From positions 5,332,001 to 5,396,000 of the forward strand of contig NZ_CP147846.1 in NCBI RefSeq assembly GCF_037327425.1: 64,000 nucleotides of DNA, read 5' to 3'. Shown here in pieces: positions 22,835-30,584 of this stretch. The notes under the pieces were generated by a model. The model did not search any database and had not been told where the DNA came from. It saw only the letters and a list, made by a program, of their open reading frames with translations. Within the stretch, counting starts at the first letter, position 1. Every line of letters begins with the position of its first letter. The stretch comes from Rhodococcus sovatensis (lineage in GTDB: Bacteria; Actinomycetota; Actinomycetes; Mycobacteriales; Mycobacteriaceae). The position numbers were made by a program, and so were the translations under genes.

Positions 22835-23620
22835 CTAGTGGAGCATCCGGTCGAGGGCGGGCAGTAGAACTCGCGCGGGGACGAGACCCGCCGCGATGGC
22901 CTGAATGGTGTTTCGTCGGCCCGAAATCACCTGCGGGCGAGACCGTCTGGCGTCGAGTGTACGCATTGCAGTGGACACGACGTCGGTCGGTGTTTGGTAG
23001 CTTCCGGCTGCTGCAGCGGTGTCTCCGATGACGTCGAAAAATTCGGTGCGGGTGGGGCCAGGGTTGAGTGCGAACACTCTGACTCCATGCTGGGCCGATT
23101 CGAACCACAGGGCCTGGCTGAAACTCAGGACGAATGCTTTGGCGGCGGCATACACCGCGAGTGACGGGACAGGCTGGAACGCAGTCGTGCTGGCAACGTT
23201 GATGATTGTCCCGCTCGTGCGAGCGATCATGTCAGGGAGGAATGCCGAGCAGACGTCCACCACGGCGCGGATGTCGACGGCGATTAGGCGCGCGAAGTCG
23301 TCGGCGTCGCCGTCGACGAACGGACCCTGAACGGCAAATCCGGCGTTGTTGATGACGAGATCGATGCGCTCGGGGACGACCTCCCGTAGCCGGCGTCCGC
23401 TCGCTTCCACCGACAGGTCCCAGGCGACTGTCCGGCAATGGATGCCGTGAGTTCGCTCCAATTCGTCCGCCAGGGTCGTCAGTCGGTCTTCCCGTCGTGC
23501 GACGAGCACGAGATCGGAGCCCCGGGCGGCCAGCGTTCGGGCGAACTCGGCACCGATTCCGGAACTCGCGCCGGTGACCAGCGAGCGCCCAGGCAGGTAC
23601 CGTGGGCTGGCGCGGATCAT
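22835..23620 (-). CDS. Short-chain dehydrogenase/reductase
   Basis: A 261-residue classical SDR: cofactor motif VTGASSGIGAEFA near residue 16, NNAG near 89, and catalytic Ser and YxxxK (YAAAK) near 140-158. An Arg pair after the second strand (VARREDRL) suggests NADPH preference. ATG 23620 overlaps the stop of the NmrA-like gene by ATGA, so the two work as an operon. Substrate unknown. Confidence 0.9.
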   Translation of the reverse strand: MIRASPRYLPGRSLVTGASSGIGAEFARTLAARGSDLVLVARREDRLTTLADELERTHGIHCRTVAWDLSVEASGRRLREVVPERIDLVINNAGFAVQGPFVDGDADDFARLIAVDIRAVVDVCSAFLPDMIARTSGTIINVASTTAFQPVPSLAVYAAAKAFVLSFSQALWFESAQHGVRVFALNPGPTRTEFFDVIGDTAAAAGSYQTPTDVVSTAMRTLDARRSRPQVISGRRNTIQAIAAGLVPARVLLPALDRMLH

Positions 23621-24609
23621 CGGTGTAAGTCCACGGGCGTGCGACCACGCTCTGCGCTGGACCGGCGTGCAAACTCTTCGTACGAGGTGGGTGCATGCCC
23701 GAGCAGAGCCGGGAGGGTCGTCAGATCTCCTGCCGGTAGACCGTGACCGTCGTAGTAGGTCATCATCGTGCGGTACGCCTCGCGTGCATCTGGCGGCCAG
23801 TTCTTCATGTCACGAGGGTTCGACGCGGCCTGAGCGCCGCGAGCGAGGTGGCCGACCGAGTGCAGCTTCGTCGATCGCACAGCATGCCCGATAACCGAGG
23901 CGAGTGCAGGCAACACGTTGAGTGAGTTCGTCAGGGATGACGGGGGAATCCGGATGGCAGTCACCCGGTGGCCCAGCACGCGCGACCAGATCTGTGCCAT
24001 CTCGTGGCGTGTGAGTTCTACCGTGGAGAGGTCGTAGGTGCGACCGGTGTGTGACCGCGGATCGATCAGGATGTTCGCCGCGGCCTCTGCGACATCGGCG
24101 ACGTCGACAACACCCATGACGCTGTCCGGGGACACCGGGTACGGCATGACGCCCGCCTGCAGGAATTCCCATACTTCTAGGTAGTTCTGCATGTAGTGCG
24201 ACGGTCTGAGCACCGTGGTGGGGATTCCGCTTTCACGCAGCAGGCCTTCGGCGATGTCCTTCTGGTGATGGTGGGTCAGTTGATGCAGGTGTGGATGGAT
24301 AACGGAGTGGAATACGATGTGCTGCAGCCCGTTTGGAGGCCCTGACGCGATCAGGTGATCGATGATCGGTCGTTCGTCGATGATCTGAGTCGGTGCCGCG
24401 TGGTACAAGACGTCAGCCCCCGTCAGGGCGGTATCGAGGGTCTCGGCCGACCTTAGATCTCCTACGACCACCTCGGTCGCTCCGTCCTGCCGGGTGGTCG
24501 CAGCCTGGGCCGCATTCTTCACGACTGCGCGAATGGGCACATTCTGTACTGCGAGTTGTCGGATCAGTAGACGTCCGACTCCGCCCGCAGCGCTGGTCAC
24601 TGTGATCAT
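23617..24609 (-). CDS. NmrA-like NAD(P)-binding protein
   Basis: A 330-residue atypical SDR with the N-terminal motif TVTSAAGGVGRLLIRQL, slightly altered from GxxGxxG, and no YxxxK motif in the usual place. It fits the NmrA/HSCARG group, which can be redox sensors or reductases. First gene of an operon with an SDR and a TetR protein. The 150-bp upstream region contains TGCATA...TGCATA motifs near 24660-24680 that may be an operator. Confidence 0.82.
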   Translation of the reverse strand: MITVTSAAGGVGRLLIRQLAVQNVPIRAVVKNAAQAATTRQDGATEVVVGDLRSAETLDTALTGADVLYHAAPTQIIDERPIIDHLIASGPPNGLQHIVFHSVIHPHLHQLTHHHQKDIAEGLLRESGIPTTVLRPSHYMQNYLEVWEFLQAGVMPYPVSPDSVMGVVDVADVAEAAANILIDPRSHTGRTYDLSTVELTRHEMAQIWSRVLGHRVTAIRIPPSSLTNSLNVLPALASVIGHAVRSTKLHSVGHLARGAQAASNPRDMKNWPPDAREAYRTMMTYYDGHGLPAGDLTTLPALLGHAPTSYEEFARRSSAERGRTPVDLHR

Positions 24610-24742
24610 CAGTCCTCCTCGGCGATGAGTGCGGCGGGTGCCTGGCTCATTTGCGAATATTGCATACTGAGTGCATATAACGCAAGAGGTCGGGGTGGAA
24701 CCTGCAGCTTCTGCGTTCAGGGCTGGGAATTGCCTGCGACAC

Positions 24743-24769
24743 CTCGGATGGAGACCGCGGTCCCTAGTT
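24743..24769. repeat. 27-bp dispersed element, copy 2
   Basis: Identical over 27 bp to 21967-21993. Here it overlaps the last sense codon and stop (AAC TAG) of the minus-strand AraC/GyrI gene and extends beyond it. Confidence 0.8.
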
Positions 24770-25630
24770 ACGCTCCACAGGAATCCACAGCTCGCCCTTC
24801 CCTGAGCTCCAGTCCTCGGACTTCTCGGTGATGGTCAGCAGCTCCGGCCCCGGCACCACTTGGTATGGATTGGACGGGAACCACTCGCTGAACGCGTCTG
24901 CCCACAACCGTTGCAGTGCGTCTGTGAGATTTTCCTGACTGGTGGCTTCGAACACAACCCACTTCGATGCAGGCACCGCCAGGTTGTCCCAGTCATCGTG
25001 AGCGTGGCTGGCCGCCACGGCGAAGTAGTAGTCGAAAAGGCTTCCGTCCTCACGCTCGGACTCGAATCCGGTGCTGACGAACAAGATTTCAGGCAGATCC
25101 GGTATATCGGCAAGCATGCGTAGCTGTGTCCCAGTTCCCGCGGGAAGGCTTCGATGGAATTCGGTCATGGCGAGGTTCTCGCCCTGATATTTCAGTGGGA
25201 TTCGGGTCTTCCTGCCGACAATTGAAAACTCCGGTAGATCTACGATGCGGTATCGCATGGTGCGCCGCCCTCCTATGGTGAGTTGAAATGACACGGCTTG
25301 CTGCGAACGAAGGACAGCTCCAGGGCGACGGGCCTGCGACGGGGTCATGCCGTTCATCTGCCGGAATGCTCGGCTGAATGCATCGCCCGACGAATACCCA
25401 TACTTCGCGGCGACCTCGAGTATGCCGGTGCCGTCGAGAATTTCCGCTGTAGCCAACGTCATTCGACGGCTTCGGACATACTGCGACAACGGTATTCCGG
25501 CCAGGGCCGAGAACACCCGCCTGAAGTGGTATTCGGACGAGAGGGTGATCCGCGCCAGGGTGGTTGGGTCTATCTCACCGTCGAGGTTGTCCTCGATGTA
25601 ATCGAGTGCGGCGTTCCATCGTTCGAGCAT
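24764..25630 (-). CDS. AraC-type regulator with GyrI-like effector domain
   Basis: A 288-residue regulator with the HTH first (residues about 8-105; IPLSQYVRSRRMTLA, YGYSSGDAFSRAFRQMNGMTP) and a GyrI-like/BacT effector-binding domain after (about 125-285). This is the Rob/TipA-like layout in which small-molecule binding controls stress or drug-efflux genes. GGAAGG precedes the ATG. Its stop lies inside a dispersed 27-bp element. Confidence 0.9.
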   Translation of the reverse strand: MLERWNAALDYIEDNLDGEIDPTTLARITLSSEYHFRRVFSALAGIPLSQYVRSRRMTLATAEILDGTGILEVAAKYGYSSGDAFSRAFRQMNGMTPSQARRPGAVLRSQQAVSFQLTIGGRRTMRYRIVDLPEFSIVGRKTRIPLKYQGENLAMTEFHRSLPAGTGTQLRMLADIPDLPEILFVSTGFESEREDGSLFDYYFAVAASHAHDDWDNLAVPASKWVVFEATSQENLTDALQRLWADAFSEWFPSNPYQVVPGPELLTITEKSEDWSSGKGELWIPVERN

Positions 25631-25693
25631 CGCGTGTAAACCTTCCTTCGTTCTGATCGAAACGATAGGGGCGGGCGCGGTGTCGAGTCTCGA

Positions 25694-26314
25694 CTATTCT
25701 TGCCGCGAGTTGTCGTCCGAATTCGTGAGTTCGGCCAGAATGGCGCCGTGTGGCCGGTACCCAAGTCCGGTGCGGGTGTGGGTCTCGATGATCGTGAATC
25801 CAGCACCGTCGAGTTGCGCACTCAACTCCCTGACGGGCCACCGGTACGCAGTGATGACCGCATGATCGAATGGTTCGAGGGTGGGGGCCTCGAAGAACCC
25901 GATCAGGAGTTTTCCGCCGGGTCTGAGCGCTCTCGCGAATTCTTCGAACGCAAATCGAATATCGCCCGGGTCGTGGTGAATCAGCGAGTACCAGGCGAGT
26001 ATCCCGGCGACGGAACCGGACTGCGCATCGAGATTTTCGGCCCGGCCGTCGTCGAACCGGCAGCTCGGGTAAGTGGTGCGTGCATGTTCGACGAAGGTGT
26101 GTGTCGGGTCGACTCCACGTACATCGACGTCGTGCAGGTGGAGGTGGTTGGTCCACTGTCCAGGCCCGCAGCCGACGTCGATGACAGGGCCAGCGATCGA
26201 CCGGGCCCAATCGGTGACGAGTTGCTTGTCGGACGGGTGCACCATCTCCATCGAACCCACGACGCGCACATACTCCTCGGCGCGGTCGGCGTACGAGGCC
26301 TCGACGTTATCCAT
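25694..26314 (-). CDS. Class I SAM-dependent methyltransferase
   Basis: A 206-residue Rossmann methyltransferase: motif I VIDVGCGPGQWTNHL near residue 45, motif II VRGVDP, and the post-motif region ILAWYSLIHHDP near 107. Substrate unknown. It ends about 60 bp upstream of the AraC/GyrI start on the same strand. Confidence 0.88.
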   Translation of the reverse strand: MDNVEASYADRAEEYVRVVGSMEMVHPSDKQLVTDWARSIAGPVIDVGCGPGQWTNHLHLHDVDVRGVDPTHTFVEHARTTYPSCRFDDGRAENLDAQSGSVAGILAWYSLIHHDPGDIRFAFEEFARALRPGGKLLIGFFEAPTLEPFDHAVITAYRWPVRELSAQLDGAGFTIIETHTRTGLGYRPHGAILAELTNSDDNSRQE

Positions 26315-26386
26315 GCACCGAAGATAGTTCAGGAGCCGCCGGAGGCGGCGTCGGGACGCAGAAGTATCGAGTTGGTCGGTGCTGGT

Positions 26387-26707
26387 CTAGGAGTCGGTAT
26401 TCGAATCCGGCCTCGGCGGTAGCGGATCATCGGACTGCGCCGCAGCCCATTCCGCCGACCACTGCCACAGTGGTTCGAGTGCCGCGCTGAGTGCAACACC
26501 TGCCTGGGCTAGCTCGTACGTCCGCGAGGGGCTCTTCTCGATCAGTCGGGCATCCTGGAGTTGTCTGAGTCGTTCTGCAAGCATGCTCGACGAGCAGTTG
26601 TCCATTCGTCGTCTGAGCTCCAGGAACCCGAGCTGGCCGGCTTCGAGTTCCCACAGGATTCGCAAACTCCACTTCTGACCCAGAAGATTCTCATTCAGAA
26701 GCACCAT
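26387..26707 (-). CDS. HxlR-family winged-helix regulator
   Basis: About 106 residues from ATG 26707 (GTG 26713 is two codons upstream and overlaps the operator). Family features are GQKWSLRILWEL, FLELRRRMDNCSSSMLAERLRQLQDARLIEK and YELAQAG. The usual N-terminal cysteine before GGKW is missing. Divergent from an SDR gene across a perfect CTTCTG/CAGAAG repeat, so probable control of that SDR. Confidence 0.87.
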   Translation of the reverse strand: MVLLNENLLGQKWSLRILWELEAGQLGFLELRRRMDNCSSSMLAERLRQLQDARLIEKSPSRTYELAQAGVALSAALEPLWQWSAEWAAAQSDDPLPPRPDSNTDS

Positions 26708-26712
26708 ACTCA

Positions 26713-26727
26713 CTTCTGTTTCAGAAG
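26713..26727. promoter_or_regulatory. HxlR operator
   Basis: CTTCTG-TTT-CAGAAG, a perfect inverted repeat in the HxlR/SDR divergent promoter. A further CAGAAG half-site lies near 26695. Confidence 0.6.
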
Positions 26728-26752
26728 CGTTCGGTGACGGTAAGGGGCAAGC

Positions 26753-27499
26753 ATGGCGGTAAACCAGGACGGTTCGGGTCGCGTAAGTCTCGTGACAGGT
26801 GCATCACGTGGGATCGGCGCCGAAATAGCCCGACTCGTCGGCGCCGCTGGCGATGCGGTCGTGGTGAACTATCGCGAGAAGCGCCCGCGTGCGATCGCGG
26901 TGGCGGCAGAGATCGAACGCGCTGGAGGCCGGGCTCTTCCGATCGGCGCCGACCTGTCGGACGACAAGAGTGCGTCGGCGATGATCGACGACATCTCACG
27001 CACCTTCGGTCGTCTCGATGTGCTCATTTTGAATGCATCCGGAGGGTTGGAACGCGGGGCTGATCCCGACTACGCGATGCGTCTCAATCGTGATGCCCAG
27101 GTGCGTCTCGTGGAACTGGCCATTCCGCTGATGAAGCCGGGCAGTCGGGTCGTGTTCGTCACCAGTCACCAATCGCACTTCTACGGGCAGAAGCCAGTGC
27201 CGGAAGACTACGAGCCCATTGCACAGAGTAAGCGGGCTGGCGAAGACGCCTTGCGAGAACGTATTCCGGAACTTCTCGAGCGTGGCATCACGCTGACCGT
27301 GGTGTCGGGCGACATGATCGACGGGACGATCATCGTCCGGTTGCTCGAGCGTCGAGATCCCGATGCCGTCTCCGGTCGGCGCGAACACGGAGCATTGCCG
27401 ACTATCGAGGAGTTCGCGTCGGTAGTGGTCGATGCGTCACTCGCGCAGGTCGAGTCGGGACATACCTTCTATGTCGGCGGCGAAGATTATTTGTCTTGA
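26753..27499 (+). CDS. SDR-family oxidoreductase
   Basis: A 248-residue SDR with the cofactor motif VTGASRGIGAEIA near residue 15 and NASGG in place of NNAG near 88. The usual YxxxK appears replaced by a Tyr-poor segment (EDYEPIAQSKRAGED), so the catalytic Tyr assignment is uncertain. It is divergent from the HxlR regulator, a common inducible-reductase pairing. Confidence 0.87.
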   Translation: MAVNQDGSGRVSLVTGASRGIGAEIARLVGAAGDAVVVNYREKRPRAIAVAAEIERAGGRALPIGADLSDDKSASAMIDDISRTFGRLDVLILNASGGLERGADPDYAMRLNRDAQVRLVELAIPLMKPGSRVVFVTSHQSHFYGQKPVPEDYEPIAQSKRAGEDALRERIPELLERGITLTVVSGDMIDGTIIVRLLERRDPDAVSGRREHGALPTIEEFASVVVDASLAQVESGHTFYVGGEDYLS

Positions 27500-27533
27500 A
27501 CGACATGCACCAGTAGCCGGGCGGGGTTGCGTC

Positions 27534-27980
27534 TCAGTCCGACTCGCAGGCGGCGGCGACTCGGTCGAGTAGTCGGCGGAGATTTCTGGCGTCGCTCTCC
27601 GTCAATGCAGTGTGAAGGAGCTTGTCCTCTACCTCTCTGATGTTCCTGCGGACTCCGTCGAGCAGTGCTTGCCCGCTCTCGGTGATGGCAACAGTCCGTT
27701 GGCGTTGGTCCTGGGGCCGGTCTCGACTGACGAGCTCTCGCTTGACCAGCTCGTCCAGGTGTCGACCGAGCCGAGTGGGATCACGGCGGGTCCTACGGGA
27801 GAGCTCGCGTTGAGATACGGCGGCACCCGAGGCGACCTCGGTCAGGATTGCGTATTCCCACATCGACAGTCCGGCTTCGCGGAGGATGGGCTCCTCCAAC
27901 GCGCCCAATCGCGGCAATATCCGAAACATGACTGCAGCCAGGTCCTGCTCGCCGGGCGGCGGACTGTCAGCATCGGTCAT
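27534..27980 (-). CDS. MarR-family regulator
   Basis: A 148-residue MarR protein (VSQRELSRRTRRDPTRLGRHLDELVKRELV, wing QDQRQRTVAITESG). GGAAGG lies 6 nt before ATG 27980, which decides against the upstream ATG at 28001. Two TCTACC-TT-GGTAGA palindromes lie just upstream. The divergent gene encodes a DinB/maleylpyruvate-isomerase-like protein, the likely target. Confidence 0.9.
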   Translation of the reverse strand: MTDADSPPPGEQDLAAVMFRILPRLGALEEPILREAGLSMWEYAILTEVASGAAVSQRELSRRTRRDPTRLGRHLDELVKRELVSRDRPQDQRQRTVAITESGQALLDGVRRNIREVEDKLLHTALTESDARNLRRLLDRVAAACESD

Positions 27981-28000
27981 GGACAACCTTCCGATAATCA

Positions 28001-28014
28001 TCTACCTTGGTAGA
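28001..28014. promoter_or_regulatory. MarR operator 1
   Basis: TCTACC-TT-GGTAGA, a perfect inverted repeat 20 bp upstream of the marR start; its centre is 25 bp from operator 2. Confidence 0.75.
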
Positions 28015-28020
28015 CGGTTC

Positions 28021-28044
28021 GATCATCTACCTTGGTAGATGATC
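28021..28044. promoter_or_regulatory. MarR operator 2 (11-bp perfect arms)
   Basis: GATCATCTACC-TT-GGTAGATGATC is a perfect 24-bp palindrome sharing the TCTACC/GGTAGA core of operator 1. Confidence 0.82.
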
Positions 28045-28154
28045 GAGTCTCGATTCTGTGCATCTCACGTTAAGTCACACCCTGCCAGTCTTTGCGACTA
28101 CCCGACGCGACAGCGTGCGTCGGGTGTGCTGGCCGTACCGGAAATGGGCCCTCT

Positions 28155-28694
28155 ATGGACGTATCCGTCTTGCATACCGCGACCGAATGCCTTGCTGAAT
28201 ACCTATCCGAGGTGACCCAGGGAGATCTCGGACAATCAACGCCGGTGCCGGGCAGAGATATCGGCGACCTGTACCTGCACCTGATCGATCAGAACACCAC
28301 CGTCACTGCAGCTCTTCTGCCTGAAAGTGCGCCTTCGCAGGCCGGCGCCACGAGTCGATCGACGCTCGATGCGTCGGTAAACGTGTACGGCGGTGGCTTC
28401 GAAGAGCGGTATCGCCGAACAGCGTTGCAGATGGAGGATGCCTTTGCGTCCGTTTCCGCTGCTGATCTGCGTTGCCGAATCGACGGCGTCGAGATGGAGG
28501 CTGGCGCAATATACGACCAGCAGGTCAGCGAAACAGTCATCCACACTTGGGATTTGGCCCATGCCATGGGGCTGACCTTTCACCCGCCGCTGCAGGTGGC
28601 GCTTCGAATACTGAAAACACTCGAGGATCAGTCGATCGAAGATGTCGATGCGGTGTGGGAGAGCGCCCTCAGAATGTCCGGACGGCTGAGCTGA
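28155..28694 (+). CDS. DinB-superfamily protein, mycothiol-dependent maleylpyruvate-isomerase-like
   Basis: A 179-residue four-helix protein with the early helix VLHTATECLAEYLSEV and a His pattern (LYLHLIDQN near residue 42, VIHTWDLAHAMG near 135) typical of the DinB/MDMPI N-terminal domain (TIGR03086-like), whose His triad binds metal. Members act in thiol transfer or isomerisation with mycothiol; the role here is unknown. It is divergent from MarR with two clear operators between. Confidence 0.75.
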   Translation: MDVSVLHTATECLAEYLSEVTQGDLGQSTPVPGRDIGDLYLHLIDQNTTVTAALLPESAPSQAGATSRSTLDASVNVYGGGFEERYRRTALQMEDAFASVSAADLRCRIDGVEMEAGAIYDQQVSETVIHTWDLAHAMGLTFHPPLQVALRILKTLEDQSIEDVDAVWESALRMSGRLS

Positions 28695-28716
28695 CGACCT
28701 CCGAGCACGCCAAGCG

Positions 28717-28898
28717 TCAGCGGGCAGGAATATCCCACAAGCGGTAGTCGGCAATCGTAGTGAACCCCATGCCGGTGTACATTGGATAGCCAGGAGTGGT
28801 CGCCTGAAGAACCGCGGTGTCCGCACCACGGTCGAAGCCGTCCTTCATCGCCGCCCACGTGACAGCAGCGCCGAAACCCGATCGAGTGGTCGCGTAGT
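28717..28898 (-). pseudogene. C-terminal remnant of a GNAT acetyltransferase
   Basis: Only the last third of a GNAT domain is present: GFGAAVTWAAMKDGFDRGADTAVLQA and GYPMYTGMGFTTIADYRLW, corresponding to acetyl-CoA-binding motif A onward and the C-terminal strand. No start or N-terminal domain is present, and sequence just upstream belongs to the chloramphenicol exporter gene, so the gene was cut at this junction. Confidence 0.75.
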
Positions 28899-30062
28899 TC
28901 ACGCGCGGGAAATTACGTGGCGGTATCGTCGCGACCATGCCGCCGCACCGACCATGAGTGCGATCGCCACCAGAGCGGCGCTCGACCACAGTGGCGCCCG
29001 GTAGCCCAGGCCCATTCCGATCGTGGCCGCTCCGAGCGCAGGACCCAGAGCGGCACCGACATTGAATGCGACGGTCGCGAACGAGCCACCGAGCGTCGGG
29101 GCGTCATCGGCGGCGTAGAGCACCTGTGAGATCAACGTCGAGCCGACCGCAAAGGAGAGCGCTCCCTGCGTGAACAACAAGGCCAGCGTCACGGCCGGAT
29201 GGGAAGCGGCCAAGGCGAATAGGATCCAGCCCACCAGCAGAACCACCGCCCCGACGATCAGAAGCGCCAGGGGCCGTGTGTCGGCGAGCCTGCCTCCGAC
29301 GGCTACTCCAATGAACGATCCGAGCCCGAACAGCCCGAGAAGCACAGGCAACCATTGGGAGTCGAACCCCGAGATATCCGTCAACAGCGGCGCCAAATAA
29401 GTGAACGAGCAGAACGTCGCACCGTTGATCAGCGCTCCGAGGATCAGCATGAGAACGAGCTTCGGGCGGCGCAACGCTGCACATTCTGCTCTGGCGTTGG
29501 GGATGGATCGTGTCGGTGGATCCGACGGTGTCGAACGCATGATTGCTACGACTGCGGGCGCGGAAATCACCACGATCGCCCAGAACGCGGCGCGCCAGCC
29601 CCACAAGTCGCCGAGAATGGCGCCACCGGGCACCCCGACTACGCAGGCGATGGTCACACCCCCGAGGAGCACTGATGTCGCCCGTCCCTTCATATCGGCG
29701 GGGACCATCGACATAGCCACGCTCAAGGCCACCGCCAGGAACCCGGCGTTGGCTAGTGCGCCGATGATGCGGGTGACCAGTAACACCTCGAAACTGCCTG
29801 TGAGTGCGCCGATTACGTGTACCGCCATGAATGTGATCAGGAAAGTCAGTAGTGCACGTCGGCGCTGCCATCGAATGCTTGCGACAGCCATCAACGGTGC
29901 GCCGACGATCATCCCGACGGCGAAAGCGGAGGTCAGCAGTCCCGCTGCGGACATTGATACTTGTAGATCGTTGGCCATGCCGGGGATAAGGCCGGACAAC
30001 ATGAATTCTGATGTGCCTTGGGCGAATACAGCAAGCCCGAGGATGTAGATAGCGAATGGCAC
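28899..30062 (-). CDS. cmr: Cmr/CmlR-type chloramphenicol efflux MFS transporter
   Basis: A 387-residue, 12-helix MFS protein beginning MPFAIYILGLAVFAQGTSEF, the signature start of the actinobacterial Cmr/Cmx/CmlR group; R. fascians cmr on plasmid pRF2 is the best-known member. Motifs include RWQRRRALLTF (motif A region) and GVPGGAILGDLWGWRAAFW (motif C region). The GTG start at 30062 matches the length of known members. It follows a 250-nt leader with a tiny reading frame and two hairpins, so drug-inducible attenuation is likely. Downstream lies a truncated GNAT gene. Confidence 0.9.
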   Translation of the reverse strand: MPFAIYILGLAVFAQGTSEFMLSGLIPGMANDLQVSMSAAGLLTSAFAVGMIVGAPLMAVASIRWQRRRALLTFLITFMAVHVIGALTGSFEVLLVTRIIGALANAGFLAVALSVAMSMVPADMKGRATSVLLGGVTIACVVGVPGGAILGDLWGWRAAFWAIVVISAPAVVAIMRSTPSDPPTRSIPNARAECAALRRPKLVLMLILGALINGATFCSFTYLAPLLTDISGFDSQWLPVLLGLFGLGSFIGVAVGGRLADTRPLALLIVGAVVLLVGWILFALAASHPAVTLALLFTQGALSFAVGSTLISQVLYAADDAPTLGGSFATVAFNVGAALGPALGAATIGMGLGYRAPLWSSAALVAIALMVGAAAWSRRYRHVISRA

Positions 30063-30095
30063 CGTGAAACTCTCAATCCGAGATCGCGAGAGACT

Positions 30096-30116
30096 TCGCG
30101 GGCGCATGACCCGCGA
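30096..30116. promoter_or_regulatory. Leader hairpin close to cmr start
   Basis: A perfect 7-bp stem TCGCGGG/CCCGCGA with a 7-nt loop, 34-54 nt upstream of the cmr GTG within the untranslated leader. It could sequester the start region or pair alternatively with the upstream hairpin. Confidence 0.4.
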
Positions 30117-30260
30117 GGCTGAGGACACGACGTGCGTCACCGTATGAATGTGCGCAGCCGAATTTTCTACTCGAAGTTCGGAAGGTAAAGGTGTGCCACC
30201 GATTGCGCACGAGAAGAGAACGACCGCGGTTGGTGCGGAGTTCGAGCGCAACGAGATGTG

Positions 30261-30283
30261 GCCACCGGACTACTTCCGGTGGC
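30261..30283 (-). promoter_or_regulatory. Attenuator-like hairpin after the cmr leader peptide
   Basis: GCCACCGGA-AGTAG-TCCGGTGGC on the minus strand, a perfect 9-bp stem that begins on the last base of the leader-peptide stop codon. A ribosome stalled near the end of the leader would prevent it forming. No T-tract follows. Confidence 0.65.
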
Positions 30284-30312
30284 TAGAGTCTGGACGCCTT
30301 CGGGCTGGACAC
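30283..30312 (-). CDS. cmr leader peptide MSSPKASRL
   Basis: GTG TCC AGC CCG AAG GCG TCC AGA CTC TAG encodes nine residues. A TGC-TACGTT extended -10 (30320-30325) lies 7 nt upstream of the GTG, so the mRNA should begin at the start codon (leaderless). A hairpin starts on the stop codon. Chloramphenicol stalls ribosomes at Ala, Ser or Thr, and this peptide has Ser-Ser and Ala-Ser; the drug-sensing role is inference. Confidence 0.6.
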   Translation of the reverse strand: MSSPKASRL

Positions 30313-30319
30313 AGTTGCG

Positions 30320-30349
30320 AACGTAGCAAATGTCGCTCGGCGATGTCCA
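30320..30349 (-). promoter_or_regulatory. cmr promoter
   Basis: TGGACA (30349-30344), an 18-bp spacer and TACGTT (30325-30320) preceded by TGC. The predicted start coincides with the GTG of the leader peptide. Confidence 0.6.
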
Positions 30350-30417
30350 CCGCATTCGATCCTGCGCAGCAGTGCCGATGCCGATCGAACAGGGTGGCGC
30401 ATCTCTGTCTCGTCCTG

Positions 30418-30423
30418 TACTTT
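30418..30423 (+). promoter_or_regulatory. thrS2 -10 element
   Basis: TACTTT lies 7 nt before the leader-peptide ATG at 30431, predicting a leaderless transcript. No good -35 is visible. Confidence 0.45.
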
Positions 30424-30430
30424 CCCTTGC

Positions 30431-30493
30431 ATGATCGAATTCAGTTCATCCACGACGACGCCGGGAGATGCCGGTGTCATTGCGACGGACTGA
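30431..30493 (+). CDS. thrS2 leader peptide with Thr-Thr-Thr run
   Basis: A 20-residue open frame, MIEFSSSTTTPGDAGVIATD, with three consecutive ACG threonine codons (30452-30460), preceded by three serine codons and followed by a fourth threonine codon. It lies directly upstream of a textbook terminator and a threonyl-tRNA synthetase gene. Ribosome pausing at the Thr codons when charged tRNA-Thr is scarce is the classical way to relieve such a terminator. It has no Shine-Dalgarno sequence and probably starts the mRNA. Confidence 0.75.
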   Translation: MIEFSSSTTTPGDAGVIATD

Positions 30494-30511
30494 CTGAGCT
30501 CGGTCCAACCC

Positions 30512-30538
30512 AAGCCCCGGAACAGCTCCGGGGCTTTA
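30512..30538 (+). terminator. thrS2 attenuator terminator
   Basis: AAGCCCCGGA-ACAGC-TCCGGGGCTT is a perfect 10-bp stem running into TTTA, 18 nt after the leader-peptide stop and 47 nt before the thrS2 ATG. GAGCT at 30496-30500 can pair with AGCTC inside the stem, giving a possible antiterminator. Confidence 0.82.
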
Positions 30539-30584
30539 TGCATTCCTGGGGTCTGTGTCGGATTCATCGATCCAGGAGCACCCT

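Noticed and set aside
28155..28694. Maleylacetoacetate isomerase of the homogentisate pathway
   Set aside because: It belongs to the DinB/maleylpyruvate-isomerase-like group, but lies 10 kb away under its own MarR, with no sign of co-regulation with the homogentisate genes.
30431..30540. T-box riboswitch upstream of thrS2
   Set aside because: No T-box sequence or specifier stem seen; the Thr-rich leader frame and terminator explain the region more simply.
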